The notes: a model not told the origin generated them from the letters alone. A stretch of DNA of 62,956 nt from Peptococcaceae bacterium UBA4068 (GCA_002382665.1 DFZA01000008.1:1-62956); one strand, 5' to 3'. Numbered from the stretch's first letter, positions 17,238-25,290 are shown. Translations and numbers: made by a program.

Positions 17238-17250
17238 AGTAATAATTACT
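17238..17250. promoter_or_regulatory. Possible PerR/Fur-type operator upstream of rubrerythrin
   Basis: AGTAAT-A-ATTACT is a perfect 6-1-6 inverted repeat inside an AT-rich leader 31 bp upstream of the start codon. It is similar in style to PerR/Fur boxes, but the match to the PerR consensus is partial, so this is a candidate only. Confidence 0.3.
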
Positions 17251-17288
17251 AGTAACATTATATCAAATTTTTGGGGTAAAATCAAGTA

Positions 17289-17510
17289 TTATTTAATTTT
17301 ATTTTCTACATATGCGACTATATCGGCAACTGAATCTAAATTATCAGTATCATCGATTGTAATATTGAATTCTTCTTCAATACTTAGCATAATCTCTACC
17401 ATGCATAGTGAGTCAATTTTCATATCTATTAAGGAACTGTCTCGGGTAATCAAGCTTTTATCAATTTCCAATTTCTCAGCAATAATTTCACTAATCTTCT
17501 CAAATACCAT
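17289..17510 (-). CDS. Acyl carrier protein-like protein
   Basis: A 73-residue four-helix protein with the phosphopantetheine site DSLCMVE (Ser34) in the expected place, an acidic helix II, and ACP-like ends (VFEKISEIIAEKL, VADIVAYVENKIK). It carries acyl groups on a 4'-phosphopantetheine arm. No fatty-acid or polyketide genes are nearby, so it may be an accessory ACP rather than the main fatty-acid one. It lies between fur and rubrerythrin on the same strand; any link to iron or oxygen is unproven. Confidence 0.85.
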   Translation of the reverse strand: MVFEKISEIIAEKLEIDKSLITRDSSLIDMKIDSLCMVEIMLSIEEEFNITIDDTDNLDSVADIVAYVENKIK

Positions 17511-17583
17511 AGCTAGTCCTCCCTGTTTCTATTTAGATAATTATATACTTTAGCAGCATTTATGTCAATATATATCTCTTTTA

Positions 17584-18051
17584 TTATTTTGATCCAGTTT
17601 CTATTTTGTTTTTCATACTGCATTCAGCGCAATATCCATACAATTTGACGGAATGGTCTATGATATTGAAAGAGAATTTTTCTAATACGTCATTCTCCAA
17701 ATCTTCCATTAAGTCATCAAGGGCGTCCTCAACGCGCCCGCAGCCAAGACAAATCAAATGATGATGACGATGATTTTTACCGTCAAAATTTTCGACTAAC
17801 TCATATCGGCTCATTCCGTCATCAAAATCAACTTTATCGGTAATACCGATATTCGTAAAAATACCCAGTGTTCTGTAAACTGTGGATAATCCGATTTTAA
17901 GATGCCGCTGTGTGAGCTTTATAAATATTTCTTCTGCAGTAAGGTGAGCCGGAGCATTTTCACAAAGAATACTATATACTTCCGCACGCTGAGATGTAAA
18001 TGAGTGACCGCTTTCTTCCAACTTGTTTTTAAATGAAGAATTGTTTTTCAT
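17584..18051 (-). CDS. Fur-family transcriptional regulator
   Basis: A 155-residue metal-dependent repressor. The winged helix (SGHSFTSQRAEVYSILCENAPAHLTAEEIF...STVYRTLGIFTNIGI) is at residues 14-76. The metal and dimer domain carries HRHHHLICLGCGR near residue 93 and CAECSMK at the end, giving the structural Zn(Cys)4 pairs. It follows feoB by 12 bp, so it is probably the iron sensor of the feo operon and represses it through the boxes upstream of feoA. PerR or Zur identity is less likely from this context. Confidence 0.88.
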   Translation of the reverse strand: MKNNSSFKNKLEESGHSFTSQRAEVYSILCENAPAHLTAEEIFIKLTQRHLKIGLSTVYRTLGIFTNIGITDKVDFDDGMSRYELVENFDGKNHRHHHLICLGCGRVEDALDDLMEDLENDVLEKFSFNIIDHSVKLYGYCAECSMKNKIETGSK

Positions 18052-18063
18052 ATTATCATTCCT

Positions 18064-20031
18064 CTAAATAAACAGACTGCAGATATTATAAGCAATAAAT
18101 GATACGCACCAGGCTACTAACAACTGATATATTATAACTCCAAAAGCGAATTTTAACGACCTGCTTTCACGGCGAATGGCGGCAATTGTAGCAATACAAG
18201 GGGTATATAACAATACGAAAACCAGAAATGCCAGCGCCGCCGCCGGTGATATAATTGCTGTAAGTGAACCGGCCAACAACTTAGCGCCGTATAAAACGCT
18301 TAAAGTTGAAACAACAGCCTCTTTAGCCATAAATCCCGTCATTAACGCAACTATCAGTTGCCAGTGATCAATTCCCAGCGGTTTAAACAGTGGAACTAAA
18401 AAGACGCCGATTGCCTGCAGCATACTATTGCTTTCATTTACAAGATAAAGATGCCAACTAAAATGACTGAAGAACCAAATAATTACCGAAGCGAGCAAAA
18501 TGATGCTACCTGCTCTTGAGATAAAATCCCAAAGTCTGCTCCAAACCGTACGGAATACGCAATGCCAGACAGGCTTTCGATATGGAGGCATCTCCATCAA
18601 AAATACTGTTCTCTCTTTTTTCATAATCAAAGGTTTTAGTAATGTTGCTGTTATTAATCCAATTATAATTCCTAAAGCGTATAGTCCGAATATTATCAAA
18701 CCTTGATGCGCGGCAAAAAATACTGCTACAAACAAAGCATAAACAGGCATTTTTGCACCGCAGCTCATAAACGGAACAACAGCCATTGTCAATAGGCGCT
18801 CACGCTTATTTTCCAAAACGCGACATGACATTATTGCCGGAACACTACAGCCAAAACCCAATATCATGGGAATGAAAGACATACCGGAAAGACCGAAACC
18901 AGATAGTAATCTATCGGTCATAAATGCTGCCCGTGACATATATCCGCTATATTCCAATATTGCCAAACAGAAAAAAAGAATTGCCAACTGCGGTACAAAA
19001 ACCATCACACCACCTACACCGCCGATCACACCTTCGACAATCAAGCTGCGCAAACCATCTACAGCGCCTGCCGAAATCAACAAGGCGTCAACTGTTCGTG
19101 GTAGCCAACCAGCAAGGAAAATTTTCAAAAGATCACATAAAAAGTTGCCAACAGGACCAAAGGCAAAATAAAATACCGCAAGCATTATCAAAGCAAATAT
19201 TGGTAATGCGAGATATCTATTACATAATATTGAATCAAGTTTTTTGCTAGTCTTATGTCGGTTTACATATGGGGATTTTTTTAATGTGTGAGCAATAATA
19301 TCGGCAATTATCATATATCGCTCACGACCAATCAACATTTCCCAGCGATCACCAGTGCCTTCACTGATCGTGTCAGCATTATGTGGCCAATGTTCCATGA
19401 GTTTTTGTAATGCCAGCCAGCGAGGATTTATATGCTCGGGAATCATTGAAGCATCAAGCGCTGCGGCTGTATCATTGATAGTTTTGTTCAAGTCGGGAGA
19501 AAACCTGGATGCCAGCTTATTTTTATCAACAAGTGCAGGATTTTTTGATACCTCCACCACTTTTTCCATCAATCTTTTGATGCCGGTACGCTGTGTCGCC
19601 GAGATGCGAATACACGGCACGCCCAATTCCTCACTTAAATATTCAGCGTCAAGCGTTAACCCTTGATTAGCAAGCTCATCACCCATATTTAACGCTACAA
19701 CTACCGGAACTCCTGTATCGATTAATTGAGTTGTTAAATATAGATTACGCTCCAAATTGGTCGAATCAACGACATTAATAATTACATCCGGATGATAATT
19801 AAGAAAGTATTCGCAGACGGTGATTTGTTCCGGCGAATGCGTAAATAATGAGTAAATACCTGGCAAATCAATTATGTCAATATAATTATTGTCATAGTGG
19901 AAATGGCCAATTTCCAATGTTACCGTAACGCCTGTCCAGTTGCCTACAGTTTTGTTATCACCGGTTAATTCATTAAATAAAGTTGTTTTACCGCAGTTGG
20001 GATTTCCCAACAAAGCAACTTCAAGTTTCAT
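18064..20031 (-). CDS. feoB: Ferrous iron transport protein B
   Basis: A 655-residue inner-membrane Fe2+ transporter. The N-terminal G domain has G1 GNPNCGKT, the switch stretch NWTGVTVTLE, G3 DLPGIYSL and G4 NMGD, then the GDI helical region to about 250. The membrane part contains the paired gate and nucleoside-transport-like domains, including FMSCGAKMPVY and FIPMILGFGCSVPAIMSCR with the conserved Cys. Its start overlaps the feoA stop by four bases, showing translational coupling. It imports Fe2+ with FeoA under anaerobic conditions and is regulated by the Fur boxes upstream of feoA. Confidence 0.96.
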   Translation of the reverse strand: MKLEVALLGNPNCGKTTLFNELTGDNKTVGNWTGVTVTLEIGHFHYDNNYIDIIDLPGIYSLFTHSPEQITVCEYFLNYHPDVIINVVDSTNLERNLYLTTQLIDTGVPVVVALNMGDELANQGLTLDAEYLSEELGVPCIRISATQRTGIKRLMEKVVEVSKNPALVDKNKLASRFSPDLNKTINDTAAALDASMIPEHINPRWLALQKLMEHWPHNADTISEGTGDRWEMLIGRERYMIIADIIAHTLKKSPYVNRHKTSKKLDSILCNRYLALPIFALIMLAVFYFAFGPVGNFLCDLLKIFLAGWLPRTVDALLISAGAVDGLRSLIVEGVIGGVGGVMVFVPQLAILFFCLAILEYSGYMSRAAFMTDRLLSGFGLSGMSFIPMILGFGCSVPAIMSCRVLENKRERLLTMAVVPFMSCGAKMPVYALFVAVFFAAHQGLIIFGLYALGIIIGLITATLLKPLIMKKERTVFLMEMPPYRKPVWHCVFRTVWSRLWDFISRAGSIILLASVIIWFFSHFSWHLYLVNESNSMLQAIGVFLVPLFKPLGIDHWQLIVALMTGFMAKEAVVSTLSVLYGAKLLAGSLTAIISPAAALAFLVFVLLYTPCIATIAAIRRESRSLKFAFGVIIYQLLVAWCVSFIAYNICSLFI

Positions 20032-20279
20032 GCTTTATTGGCCACCTTTTTTGTTAATTTTTCTACATTTATTAACGCCGCCAGATTGCGACGAAGAGCT
20101 AATTCATAATCCATTACTTCTACCCAAATTGGATCACCTAACGGTGCCTTATGTATTAACTTAATGACAACGCCTTCTAAAAGGCCCATGTCAAGCAGCT
20201 TTTGACGTGTATTGCTTGGTAAACAATCCAAGGATACAACTTTTGCCGATTCACCTATTGTTAAATCATTGATGCTCAT
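20028..20279 (-). CDS. feoA: Ferrous iron transport protein A
   Basis: An 83-residue SH3-like protein with the FeoA pattern LTIGESAKVVSLD...RQKLLDMGLLEGVVIKLIHKAPLGDPIWVEVMDYELALRRNLAALINV. It interacts with FeoB at the membrane and stimulates uptake. It is the first gene of the feoA-feoB-fur operon, with an AAGGAG ribosome site. A promoter and Fur boxes lie within 120 bp upstream. Confidence 0.95.
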   Translation of the reverse strand: MSINDLTIGESAKVVSLDCLPSNTRQKLLDMGLLEGVVIKLIHKAPLGDPIWVEVMDYELALRRNLAALINVEKLTKKVANKA

Positions 20280-20300
20280 TTATTAGAATACTCCTTAATT

Positions 20301-20313
20301 GAGAACCATTCTC
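20301..20313. promoter_or_regulatory. Second Fur-type half-site pair upstream of feoA
   Basis: GAGAA-CCA-TTCTC is a perfect 5-3-5 inverted repeat with the same core and spacer as the stronger site at 20355-20373. A further single TTCTCATT half-site lies between them at about 20334-20341. Confidence 0.6.
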
Positions 20314-20354
20314 ATTATATTATTAAATATATTTCTCATTCTACTGCCAGAGAG

Positions 20355-20373
20355 AATGAGAACCATTCTCATT
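20355..20373. promoter_or_regulatory. Fur box overlapping the feo promoter
   Basis: AATGAGAA-CCA-TTCTCATT is a perfect 8-3-8 inverted repeat matching the Fur-box style (GATAATGATWATCATTATC class). It overlaps the feo -10 region, so iron-loaded Fur would block transcription. Confidence 0.8.
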
Positions 20374-20399
20374 TTATATTATATGAATCTGTTTGTCAA
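20371..20399 (-). promoter_or_regulatory. Promoter of feoA-feoB-fur
   Basis: A perfect -35 TTGACA (20394-20399) and a -10 TAAAAT (20371-20376) are separated by 17 bp on the minus strand. Confidence 0.75.
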
Positions 20400-20439
20400 T
20401 AATTACTTGAAATATATTAATTTTTTTGTCGAAATATTA

Positions 20440-20664
20440 GGTGCCAGTTGTGTATTCCTTGATGAAAAGATAGAAACAGTAAATGTCGGCTCTATATCCT
20501 GCCCCATGGAAGAAAAACATTTCATTGAATGGGTATATCTTCAACCCTCCCCCGGCGGTCACAAAAAATCTTTTAAACCAGGCAATCAACCACTGTTAAG
20601 TTTCTCAATTCTGGACGATATTTTGATTGCCGTCTATGCATATTGTAATTATCATGGACTTTGA
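20440..20664 (+). pseudogene. Desulfoferrodoxin / superoxide reductase, 5'-truncated remnant
   Basis: The reading frame from about 20440 to the TAA gives the C-terminal half of a superoxide reductase: VNVGSISCPMEEKHFIEWVYLQPSPGG...KPGNQPLLSFSI...AVYAYCNYHGL. The closing CNYHGL keeps the Cys and His iron ligands. The rubredoxin-like N-domain and the first His ligand (normally in KHVP) are absent, and the conserved HPM motif has become CPM, so another iron ligand is lost. The upstream codons in this frame are AT-rich noise. It is divergent from feo, behind the same Fur boxes, and is followed by a very strong terminator. It is most likely inactive. Confidence 0.75.
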
Positions 20665-20690
20665 AAAACTGAAATTTAGTTTTTTGACTA

Positions 20691-20731
20691 ATTAATAAAG
20701 TCATGTGCAATATGCACATGACTTTATTAAT
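20691..20731. terminator. Strong terminator after the superoxide reductase remnant
   Basis: A 19-bp perfect stem (core AATAAAGTCATGTGCA and its complement) closes on ATA and is followed by ATTTTCATTT. Confidence 0.88.
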
Positions 20732-20823
20732 ATTTTCATTTATATTCAAGAAGAATATCTTACCTGACATATAATTAAATATAAGTATAATCAAATATAA
20801 AGTAAACTTGTATTATAATCAAA

Positions 20824-21240
20824 TCACATCTCCTTTTGATATTTGCTCGTATAGTAGATACCTAAAATGTAATAAAGTAGGAATACCATAACAATAACTA
20901 ATGTCAGCCATAATGGCGCATTTAAAAGAACAGTGATAAAGGCAATCCCTATCACAAACCACTGGGTAATGTCTGCGGCTTTTGCTTTAGCTTGATTGCG
21001 TATAATAGTATTTCTTTCATCTTTGATTTCTATTTCTTTTCGTTTTGCCATCTGCGGATTTTTCTTATCAATATGTTTCGCATATAGATTAGCTATGTTC
21101 ATACCGATTAATCCGGCGCCCAGGCCTAGTAATACGCCCTGTACTGATTTTTGTACCAGTTCTTGAAAGAATATACCTGATGCTAAAAGGCATATGCCAA
21201 CAACCAACATAATTATATAAATAGAAGTTTTCTTTAACAT
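20824..21240 (-). CDS. Small membrane protein paired with an XRE regulator (DUF2178-like)
   Basis: A 138-residue protein with four predicted membrane helices (about 6-23, 32-50, 90-105 and 108-128) and a charged cytoplasmic stretch between the pairs (KHIDKKNPQMAKRKEIEIKDERNTIIRNQAKAKA). The EIKDERN segment is typical of small membrane proteins found downstream of YozG-type XRE genes. It overlaps the regulator stop by 7 bp, so the two are translated together. Function unknown. Confidence 0.65.
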   Translation of the reverse strand: MLKKTSIYIIMLVVGICLLASGIFFQELVQKSVQGVLLGLGAGLIGMNIANLYAKHIDKKNPQMAKRKEIEIKDERNTIIRNQAKAKAADITQWFVIGIAFITVLLNAPLWLTLVIVMVFLLYYILGIYYTSKYQKEM

Positions 21241-21440
21241 GTTATATCCTCCTCGTAAATAAAAATTTCTTCAATTTTCATATTAAAATATCGCGCAATT
21301 TTAAAAGCTAAAATGATCGAGGGGTTATACCGCCCATTTTCCAAAGAACCAATTGTTTGTCGCGACACCTCTAACGCCTCTGCAAGTTCTTCCTGTTTAA
21401 TTCCACGCTGTTTGCGAATTTCTTCCAATCTATTCTTCAT
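21234..21440 (-). CDS. XRE-family regulator (YozG-like)
   Basis: A 68-residue minimal helix-turn-helix protein: LEEIRKQRGIKQEELAEALEVSRQTIGSLENGRYNPSIILAFKIARYFNMKIEEIFIYEE. That is the entire HTH domain with no ligand domain. An AGGAGG ribosome site precedes the ATG. A perfect inverted repeat sits at the likely transcription start, suggesting autorepression. It controls at least the membrane-protein gene behind it. Confidence 0.88.
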   Translation of the reverse strand: MKNRLEEIRKQRGIKQEELAEALEVSRQTIGSLENGRYNPSIILAFKIARYFNMKIEEIFIYEEDITC

Positions 21441-21462
21441 CAGCCTCCTCCTTTCCCATGAA

Positions 21463-21480
21463 TGGAAAGTGCGCTTTCCA
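21463..21480. promoter_or_regulatory. Operator of the XRE/membrane-protein pair
   Basis: TGGAAAG-TGCG-CTTTCCA is a perfect 7-4-7 inverted repeat just downstream of the -10. A third half-site (CTTTCC) occurs near 21520, upstream of the -35. Confidence 0.6.
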
Positions 21481-21485
21481 TAACA

Positions 21486-21514
21486 AATATACTATGCCAA
21501 ATCAAAAATGTCAA
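21486..21514 (-). promoter_or_regulatory. Promoter of the XRE/membrane-protein pair
   Basis: A perfect -35 TTGACA (21509-21514) and a -10 TATATT (21486-21491) are 17 bp apart on the minus strand. Confidence 0.75.
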
Positions 21515-21579
21515 GTTAGCTTTCCGTTATTTTTGAGTTTTTTCCAGGTTTTTATTTGCAATCGATTGAGAGATGTTAT

Positions 21580-21783
21580 ATGGCTAATACAGTTATCGTC
21601 ATCTATACAAAAGATGGCAACACAAAAACAGCTGCCAGATTGTTGAACCTATGCATAAACGGGAAAGTAATTGAATTGAAAGAAGAAAACAAAGGTAGCG
21701 TTATACAATTGTTACTAAAAAATGATCACGATTATCGTAAACGCCATGGCTTGATATTGCCGATGCAGTTAACATATATTTGA
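21580..21783 (+). pseudogene. Truncated flavodoxin-like gene
   Basis: From the ATG at 21580 the 67-residue product begins MANTVIVIYTKDGNTKTAARLL, a flavodoxin FMN phosphate-binding loop with the T/S-x-T/D-GNT pattern, and continues with GKVIELKEENKG. The frame then ends after about 67 residues, whereas flavodoxins run to 140-180. The FMN isoalloxazine loops are missing. It is followed by a strong terminator. I read it as a decayed flavodoxin. Confidence 0.6.
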
Positions 21784-21861
21784 TGCTTCCCATTCGGGCC
21801 AGTAATGCGGTTCCGGCAATCAATACTTTTAGATAGGATTCAGATATGAATCTGTATAATT

Positions 21862-21892
21862 AAAAACCTGGGTAATTAATACCCAGGTTTTT
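21862..21892. terminator. Bidirectional terminator next to the degV-type gene
   Basis: A 13-bp stem (AAAAACCTGGGTA and its complement) with a 5-base loop and A/T flanks serves the flavodoxin remnant and the convergent DegV gene. Confidence 0.88.
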
Positions 21893-21904
21893 CTAGCTAT
21901 TCTT

Positions 21905-22780
21905 TTATGCGTAACGTTTATCTCCCAAATAAAATATAGTAAAGAGTCCTGGTCCACAATGTGCACCAACGACAGCGCCAAGGCTCATAATCGTAATTTT
22001 CGATATTGTAGGAAATGTCTCGAGCACTTTTTGTTTCATGAATTCCGCATCTTCCAAGCAGTCGGCGTGATTAATAAATACTTCTTTGCCATCCGGCTGG
22101 GTGAAATCATTTTTCATTCTATCCAGGATATTAAGAAGTGCCGCTTTCCTGCCGCGTATTTTAGAGGCCGCAACAAGATGTCCGCTATCCGATACATAAA
22201 GTACGGGTTTAATAGAAAGAAGCGATCCTATCAAAGCAGCGGCATTGGATACGCGTCCTCCCCGTTTAAGAAACTCGAGATCATCCACGGTAAACCAATG
22301 AATAATTTTTAGCTTATTTGCCTCCGCCCAGTCTATGGTCTCGGCGAAGGTCTTGCCTTCATCTCTGAGTTTGACCATATAATGTAGCAACATCCCCAGA
22401 CCGCCTGATACACAAAGAGTATCCATCAAATAAAAATTCTGGTCTGGGTAGTCGTTATTTATTTGTTTGGCAGCCTCTTGGGCATTAATAAACGAATGAG
22501 ATATCTGACGGGTCATGTCAACAAATATAACATTTTTTCCTGTATCCATGAGATTTTTGAAAAATTCATAATAAGTATAAGTATTGATCATTGAGGTTGC
22601 TGTCATAGCACCCTCTCTCATGCGCTTATACGTATATGCTCTTGTTTCTTCTTTGCAATCATCAGTAAATAGATTATTGTCAACAGTATAAGTATAACTA
22701 ATAAGCGGTACATCATGCTCAGTAAAATATTCCGCTGGTAGATCTGCTGTCGAAGCCGCAGCAATTATAAAATCCGCCAT
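21905..22780 (-). CDS. DegV family fatty-acid-binding protein
   Basis: A 291-residue two-domain protein. It has the DegV opening IIAAASTADLPAEYF, the TATSMINTYTYYEFF acyl-binding region, FYLMDTLCVSGGLGML near residue 135, and FLKRGGRVSNAAALIGSLLSIKPVL near 195. Related FakB proteins bind a fatty acid and present it to the FakA kinase for phosphorylation. No fakA is nearby. The ATG follows a GGAGG-type site. Confidence 0.9.
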   Translation of the reverse strand: MADFIIAAASTADLPAEYFTEHDVPLISYTYTVDNNLFTDDCKEETRAYTYKRMREGAMTATSMINTYTYYEFFKNLMDTGKNVIFVDMTRQISHSFINAQEAAKQINNDYPDQNFYLMDTLCVSGGLGMLLHYMVKLRDEGKTFAETIDWAEANKLKIIHWFTVDDLEFLKRGGRVSNAAALIGSLLSIKPVLYVSDSGHLVAASKIRGRKAALLNILDRMKNDFTQPDGKEVFINHADCLEDAEFMKQKVLETFPTISKITIMSLGAVVGAHCGPGLFTIFYLGDKRYA

Positions 22781-23050
22781 TTTTCCCCTCCATATGTATT
22801 TATATTATTATGAAGACCATTACTACCGATTATTGATGATTATTATAACATACTAATCAACTACTGTAAATAATGGTGAAAAGCAATCAATATATTTTAT
22901 ATAATCCATTTTTTCTGGATGATTTATAAGCACTTGATAAGTGGCTGAATAATAAAAAAGTAATCCAAACCCTTTGCCCGGCAGCTCTAGGTTTAGATTA
23001 TTTTTGTAATGTCTTTACCTCAAATTGATACAGAGTTTCATAAAAATGTA

Positions 23051-23506
23051 TTATTGTTTTGGCATATTTCCCAGTAGTTCTTCCATCGTATCTCCATGAG
23101 AACGACAAATTCTTTTCAGACCAAATAAATTCTCAGGATCATTCGTTATTTTATTAATGCCATCATTGCAGGATAACGTTGCCTTAAATCCAAGTTTTTT
23201 GAGTGTTTCCTCTGTATTTTTGCTTGATTTGCCATAGGGGTATGTGAATGTATTTGGCATTTTTCTAGTTTCTCTATATATTTCATCCTGTAATTTTAAA
23301 ATATCGTATGTTAAGACCTTTTCATATTCTTCGATCAATTCTGTGCTGCACTGCATGCATCCGAATCTATCACTATTTATACTATGCAAGTCATATGTAT
23401 GATTCTGAACCTCAACATACCCTGAGTTAATCATTTCATTTAATTGACTCCATGTTACATGTGAATAATCTACATCAGAAATTAGACCATAGCCAGTCAG
23501 AAACAC
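23051..23506 (-). pseudogene. Polysaccharide deacetylase, N-terminally truncated
   Basis: The 151-residue frame carries motif 2 (VQNHTYDLHS, with both metal-binding His) and motif 3 (TFTYPYGKSSKNTEETLKKLGFKATLS) of the NodB/carbohydrate esterase 4 domain. Motif 1, which supplies the catalytic Asp pair, is missing, as is a signal or membrane anchor. The frame begins at a GTG with no ribosome site, and sequence upstream reads on in another frame, as if a frameshift or deletion removed the start. Probably inactive. Confidence 0.65.
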
Positions 23507-23587
23507 ATTTATCAGAAAATCGAATTATTAGAAAAGCGTTTGGCCAATTTAAATTAGCAAGTTTTGCCTCAAGCATTTAATTTTCTT

Positions 23588-23773
23588 TTATCCATCATCC
23601 ATATCACTATCTCTATTAATCTCTTCAGAGAAAACTACTCTATTTTTATCTGATAAGACCGGAGGTTTCTTATTTGTCTTATTTTCGGCCTTAATTTGAG
23701 ACTCGTGTAAGAGTTTTTGTGCATTTTTTGATTCCTTACTTATTTTTGAACATTTAATATCGTGTTTTGCCAT
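23588..23773 (-). CDS. Small hydrophilic hypothetical protein
   Basis: A 61-residue, very polar protein (MAKHDIKCSKISKESKNAQKLLHESQIKAENKTNKK...) rich in Lys, Ser, Glu and Asp. It has no membrane segment and no domain I recognise. The GAGGTGATTTT ribosome site in front of the ATG is good, and a terminator-like hairpin lies upstream, which supports a real transcription unit. Its charge and low complexity recall small spore or nucleic-acid-associated proteins, but that is only a resemblance. Confidence 0.45.
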   Translation of the reverse strand: MAKHDIKCSKISKESKNAQKLLHESQIKAENKTNKKPPVLSDKNRVVFSEEINRDSDMDDG

Positions 23774-23826
23774 AAAATCACCTCACATTTAGTATTACCT
23801 ATTGCTGTTTATTTATAATAAATTTA

Positions 23827-23862
23827 AAATCCATGGTTAGGTTATCCCCTACACATGGATTT
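23827..23862 (-). terminator. Hairpin, probable terminator
   Basis: A 9-bp stem (AAATCCATG and its complement) with an 18-base loop, flanked by AT-rich runs, lies between the 137-residue membrane protein gene and the 61-residue gene. Confidence 0.45.
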
Positions 23863-23971
23863 CTTTATTTGAGTAATGGCAAAAAAAGATTATTCTTTAA
23901 CTAAGGCATATATTTTCTAAAGCTTCTCAAACTTACCAAATAGCGAAATCTTATTTTTTGTAAATCATCCC

Positions 23972-24385
23972 TCAGTTCTTTTTGCTTATTTTGCATAAAT
24001 GTATAATAGCCTTTTTGAGTAAGCCACCCAAATATGTACCTACTAGCGTAATAAAGAAGCAAGTTGTTAAAATTAGAAACATTCCGGAAATTTTCTCACA
24101 TAATGTTGCCCCTGTTATGATACGAATAAAAAGCAACGGAAAGCACAATATTACAGCACAGTAAGAAGCTACAAGCTTCTTGCTAGTTGCAAACCCATAT
24201 AATAATGATATTATGAACCAACCGAGAGGCACGAACACAAAACCCATGCTCATTAAAATGTCGGTTTTATCACCCGTCATCGTATGAAGAGCAATAACTG
24301 GAGATAGATAAAGGTTCAGTATACTAACGATTATAAAGAGAATTTCCCATTTTATCTTCTTTATCTTATCATACAAAGCATTCAC
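23972..24385 (-). CDS. Hypothetical four-helix membrane protein
   Basis: A 137-residue protein with four hydrophobic segments (about 13-35, 46-63, 71-92 and 100-125) and a basic tail. No known family signature is visible. The frame starts at a GTG without a clear ribosome site, so the start is uncertain. It is a lone gene downstream of tRNA-Leu in a region of low gene density. Confidence 0.5.
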   Translation of the reverse strand: MNALYDKIKKIKWEILFIIVSILNLYLSPVIALHTMTGDKTDILMSMGFVFVPLGWFIISLLYGFATSKKLVASYCAVILCFPLLFIRIITGATLCEKISGMFLILTTCFFITLVGTYLGGLLKKAIIHLCKISKKN

Positions 24386-24474
24386 CTATACAAGTATATC
24401 AAAAATAGTTTGCGCTTCAAATTCCCATTTATTTCTCTGAAGTCGGAACACCATCTTTATATTATAGCATAAAA

Positions 24475-24520
24475 TAAAAATCGTTTCTACAGGATGATTT
24501 CTCAATTCCTGTAGAAACGA
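24475..24520 (-). terminator. Terminator of tRNA-Leu(GAG)
   Basis: A 14-bp perfect stem (TCGTTTCTACAGGA and its complement) with a 12-base loop is followed on the minus strand by TTTTATTTT. Confidence 0.88.
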
Positions 24521-24523
24521 TTT

Positions 24524-24608
24524 TGGTGCGAGCAGCGGGACTTGAACCCGCACGCCTCTCGACATACGCCCCTCAAACGTACCTGTCTGCCAATTCCAGC
24601 ATGCTCGC
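24524..24608 (-). tRNA. tRNA-Leu (anticodon GAG)
   Basis: On the minus strand an 85-base class II tRNA is complete: acceptor GCGAGCA, anticodon stem TACGT/GCGTA with loop TTGAGGG giving GAG, an extra variable arm, T arm GGTTCAAGTCC, and an encoded CCA. It reads CUC and CUU. Confidence 0.95.
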
Positions 24609-24679
24609 AAATTAAATTTGTCGGAAACTCTATGATTTTAACACAAAATTTTTTGTTAATCAAGTATTTTAAATAAAGA

Positions 24680-25279
24680 TTATTTAACTTTGCTGATTTT
24701 CTGGTACCTTTTCCATAATTGACGTCGTAATTGTTCAATATTACCGTTATTTTCAATGATTACATCGGCATAGGCTGCTTGTTCTTTTGATGACATTTGT
24801 GCAGCCAAACGAGCGGATGCAGCTTTGATAGTCAGTTGATCGCGCTTTCTTAATCTTTGAAAAATACGTTGTTTATTGGCACGAACCAGCCAAATTTGAT
24901 CGACCAGATCATCAAAACCAGCTTCTATTAACAGGGGTACTTCCAATATAACGATATTAGTGCCTCTTTTCATTGCTTCTTCTATTCTATTCTGTGCTTG
25001 TTCACGGATGCGGGGATGGGTGATTTGATTGAGTAATTGACGGGATTTTTCATCACTGAATACCAATGACGCCAGCTTGCGCCGGTCAATATTGCCATCT
25101 TCCTTGAGAAATTCCGAACCGAATGCTTCGACGATATCATTATAGGCCGGTTGGCCGACCTCAACTACTTCGCGGGAAATTTTATCGGTATCGATAACCT
25201 TAGCGCCCCATTCGCTCATAATCGCCGCTGCCAATGATTTACCGCTGGCGATATTTCCGCATAATCCAATTACCGTCAT
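24680..25279 (-). CDS. coaE: Dephospho-CoA kinase
   Basis: I use the ATG at 25279, which has a GGGGAGAATA ribosome site; a longer frame would run into mutM. The 199-residue enzyme starts MTVIGLCGNIASGKSLAA, the Walker A P-loop, then VIDTDKISREVV, LEVPLLIEAGFDDLVD and the lid RIFQRLRKRDQLT. It phosphorylates dephospho-CoA at the 3'-hydroxyl, the last step of CoA synthesis. polA-mutM-coaE run in one direction with small gaps, a common Firmicutes arrangement. Confidence 0.94.
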   Translation of the reverse strand: MTVIGLCGNIASGKSLAAAIMSEWGAKVIDTDKISREVVEVGQPAYNDIVEAFGSEFLKEDGNIDRRKLASLVFSDEKSRQLLNQITHPRIREQAQNRIEEAMKRGTNIVILEVPLLIEAGFDDLVDQIWLVRANKQRIFQRLRKRDQLTIKAASARLAAQMSSKEQAAYADVIIENNGNIEQLRRQLWKRYQKISKVK

Positions 25280-25290
25280 ACTATTCTCCC

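Noticed and set aside
17238..17250. Firm PerR box
   Set aside because: The palindrome is clear but agrees only partly with known PerR consensus, so it is listed only as a candidate.
20299..20445. N-terminal part of a 121-residue superoxide reductase
   Set aside because: This stretch runs through the Fur boxes and feo promoter and encodes hydrophobic noise, not the rubredoxin-like domain.
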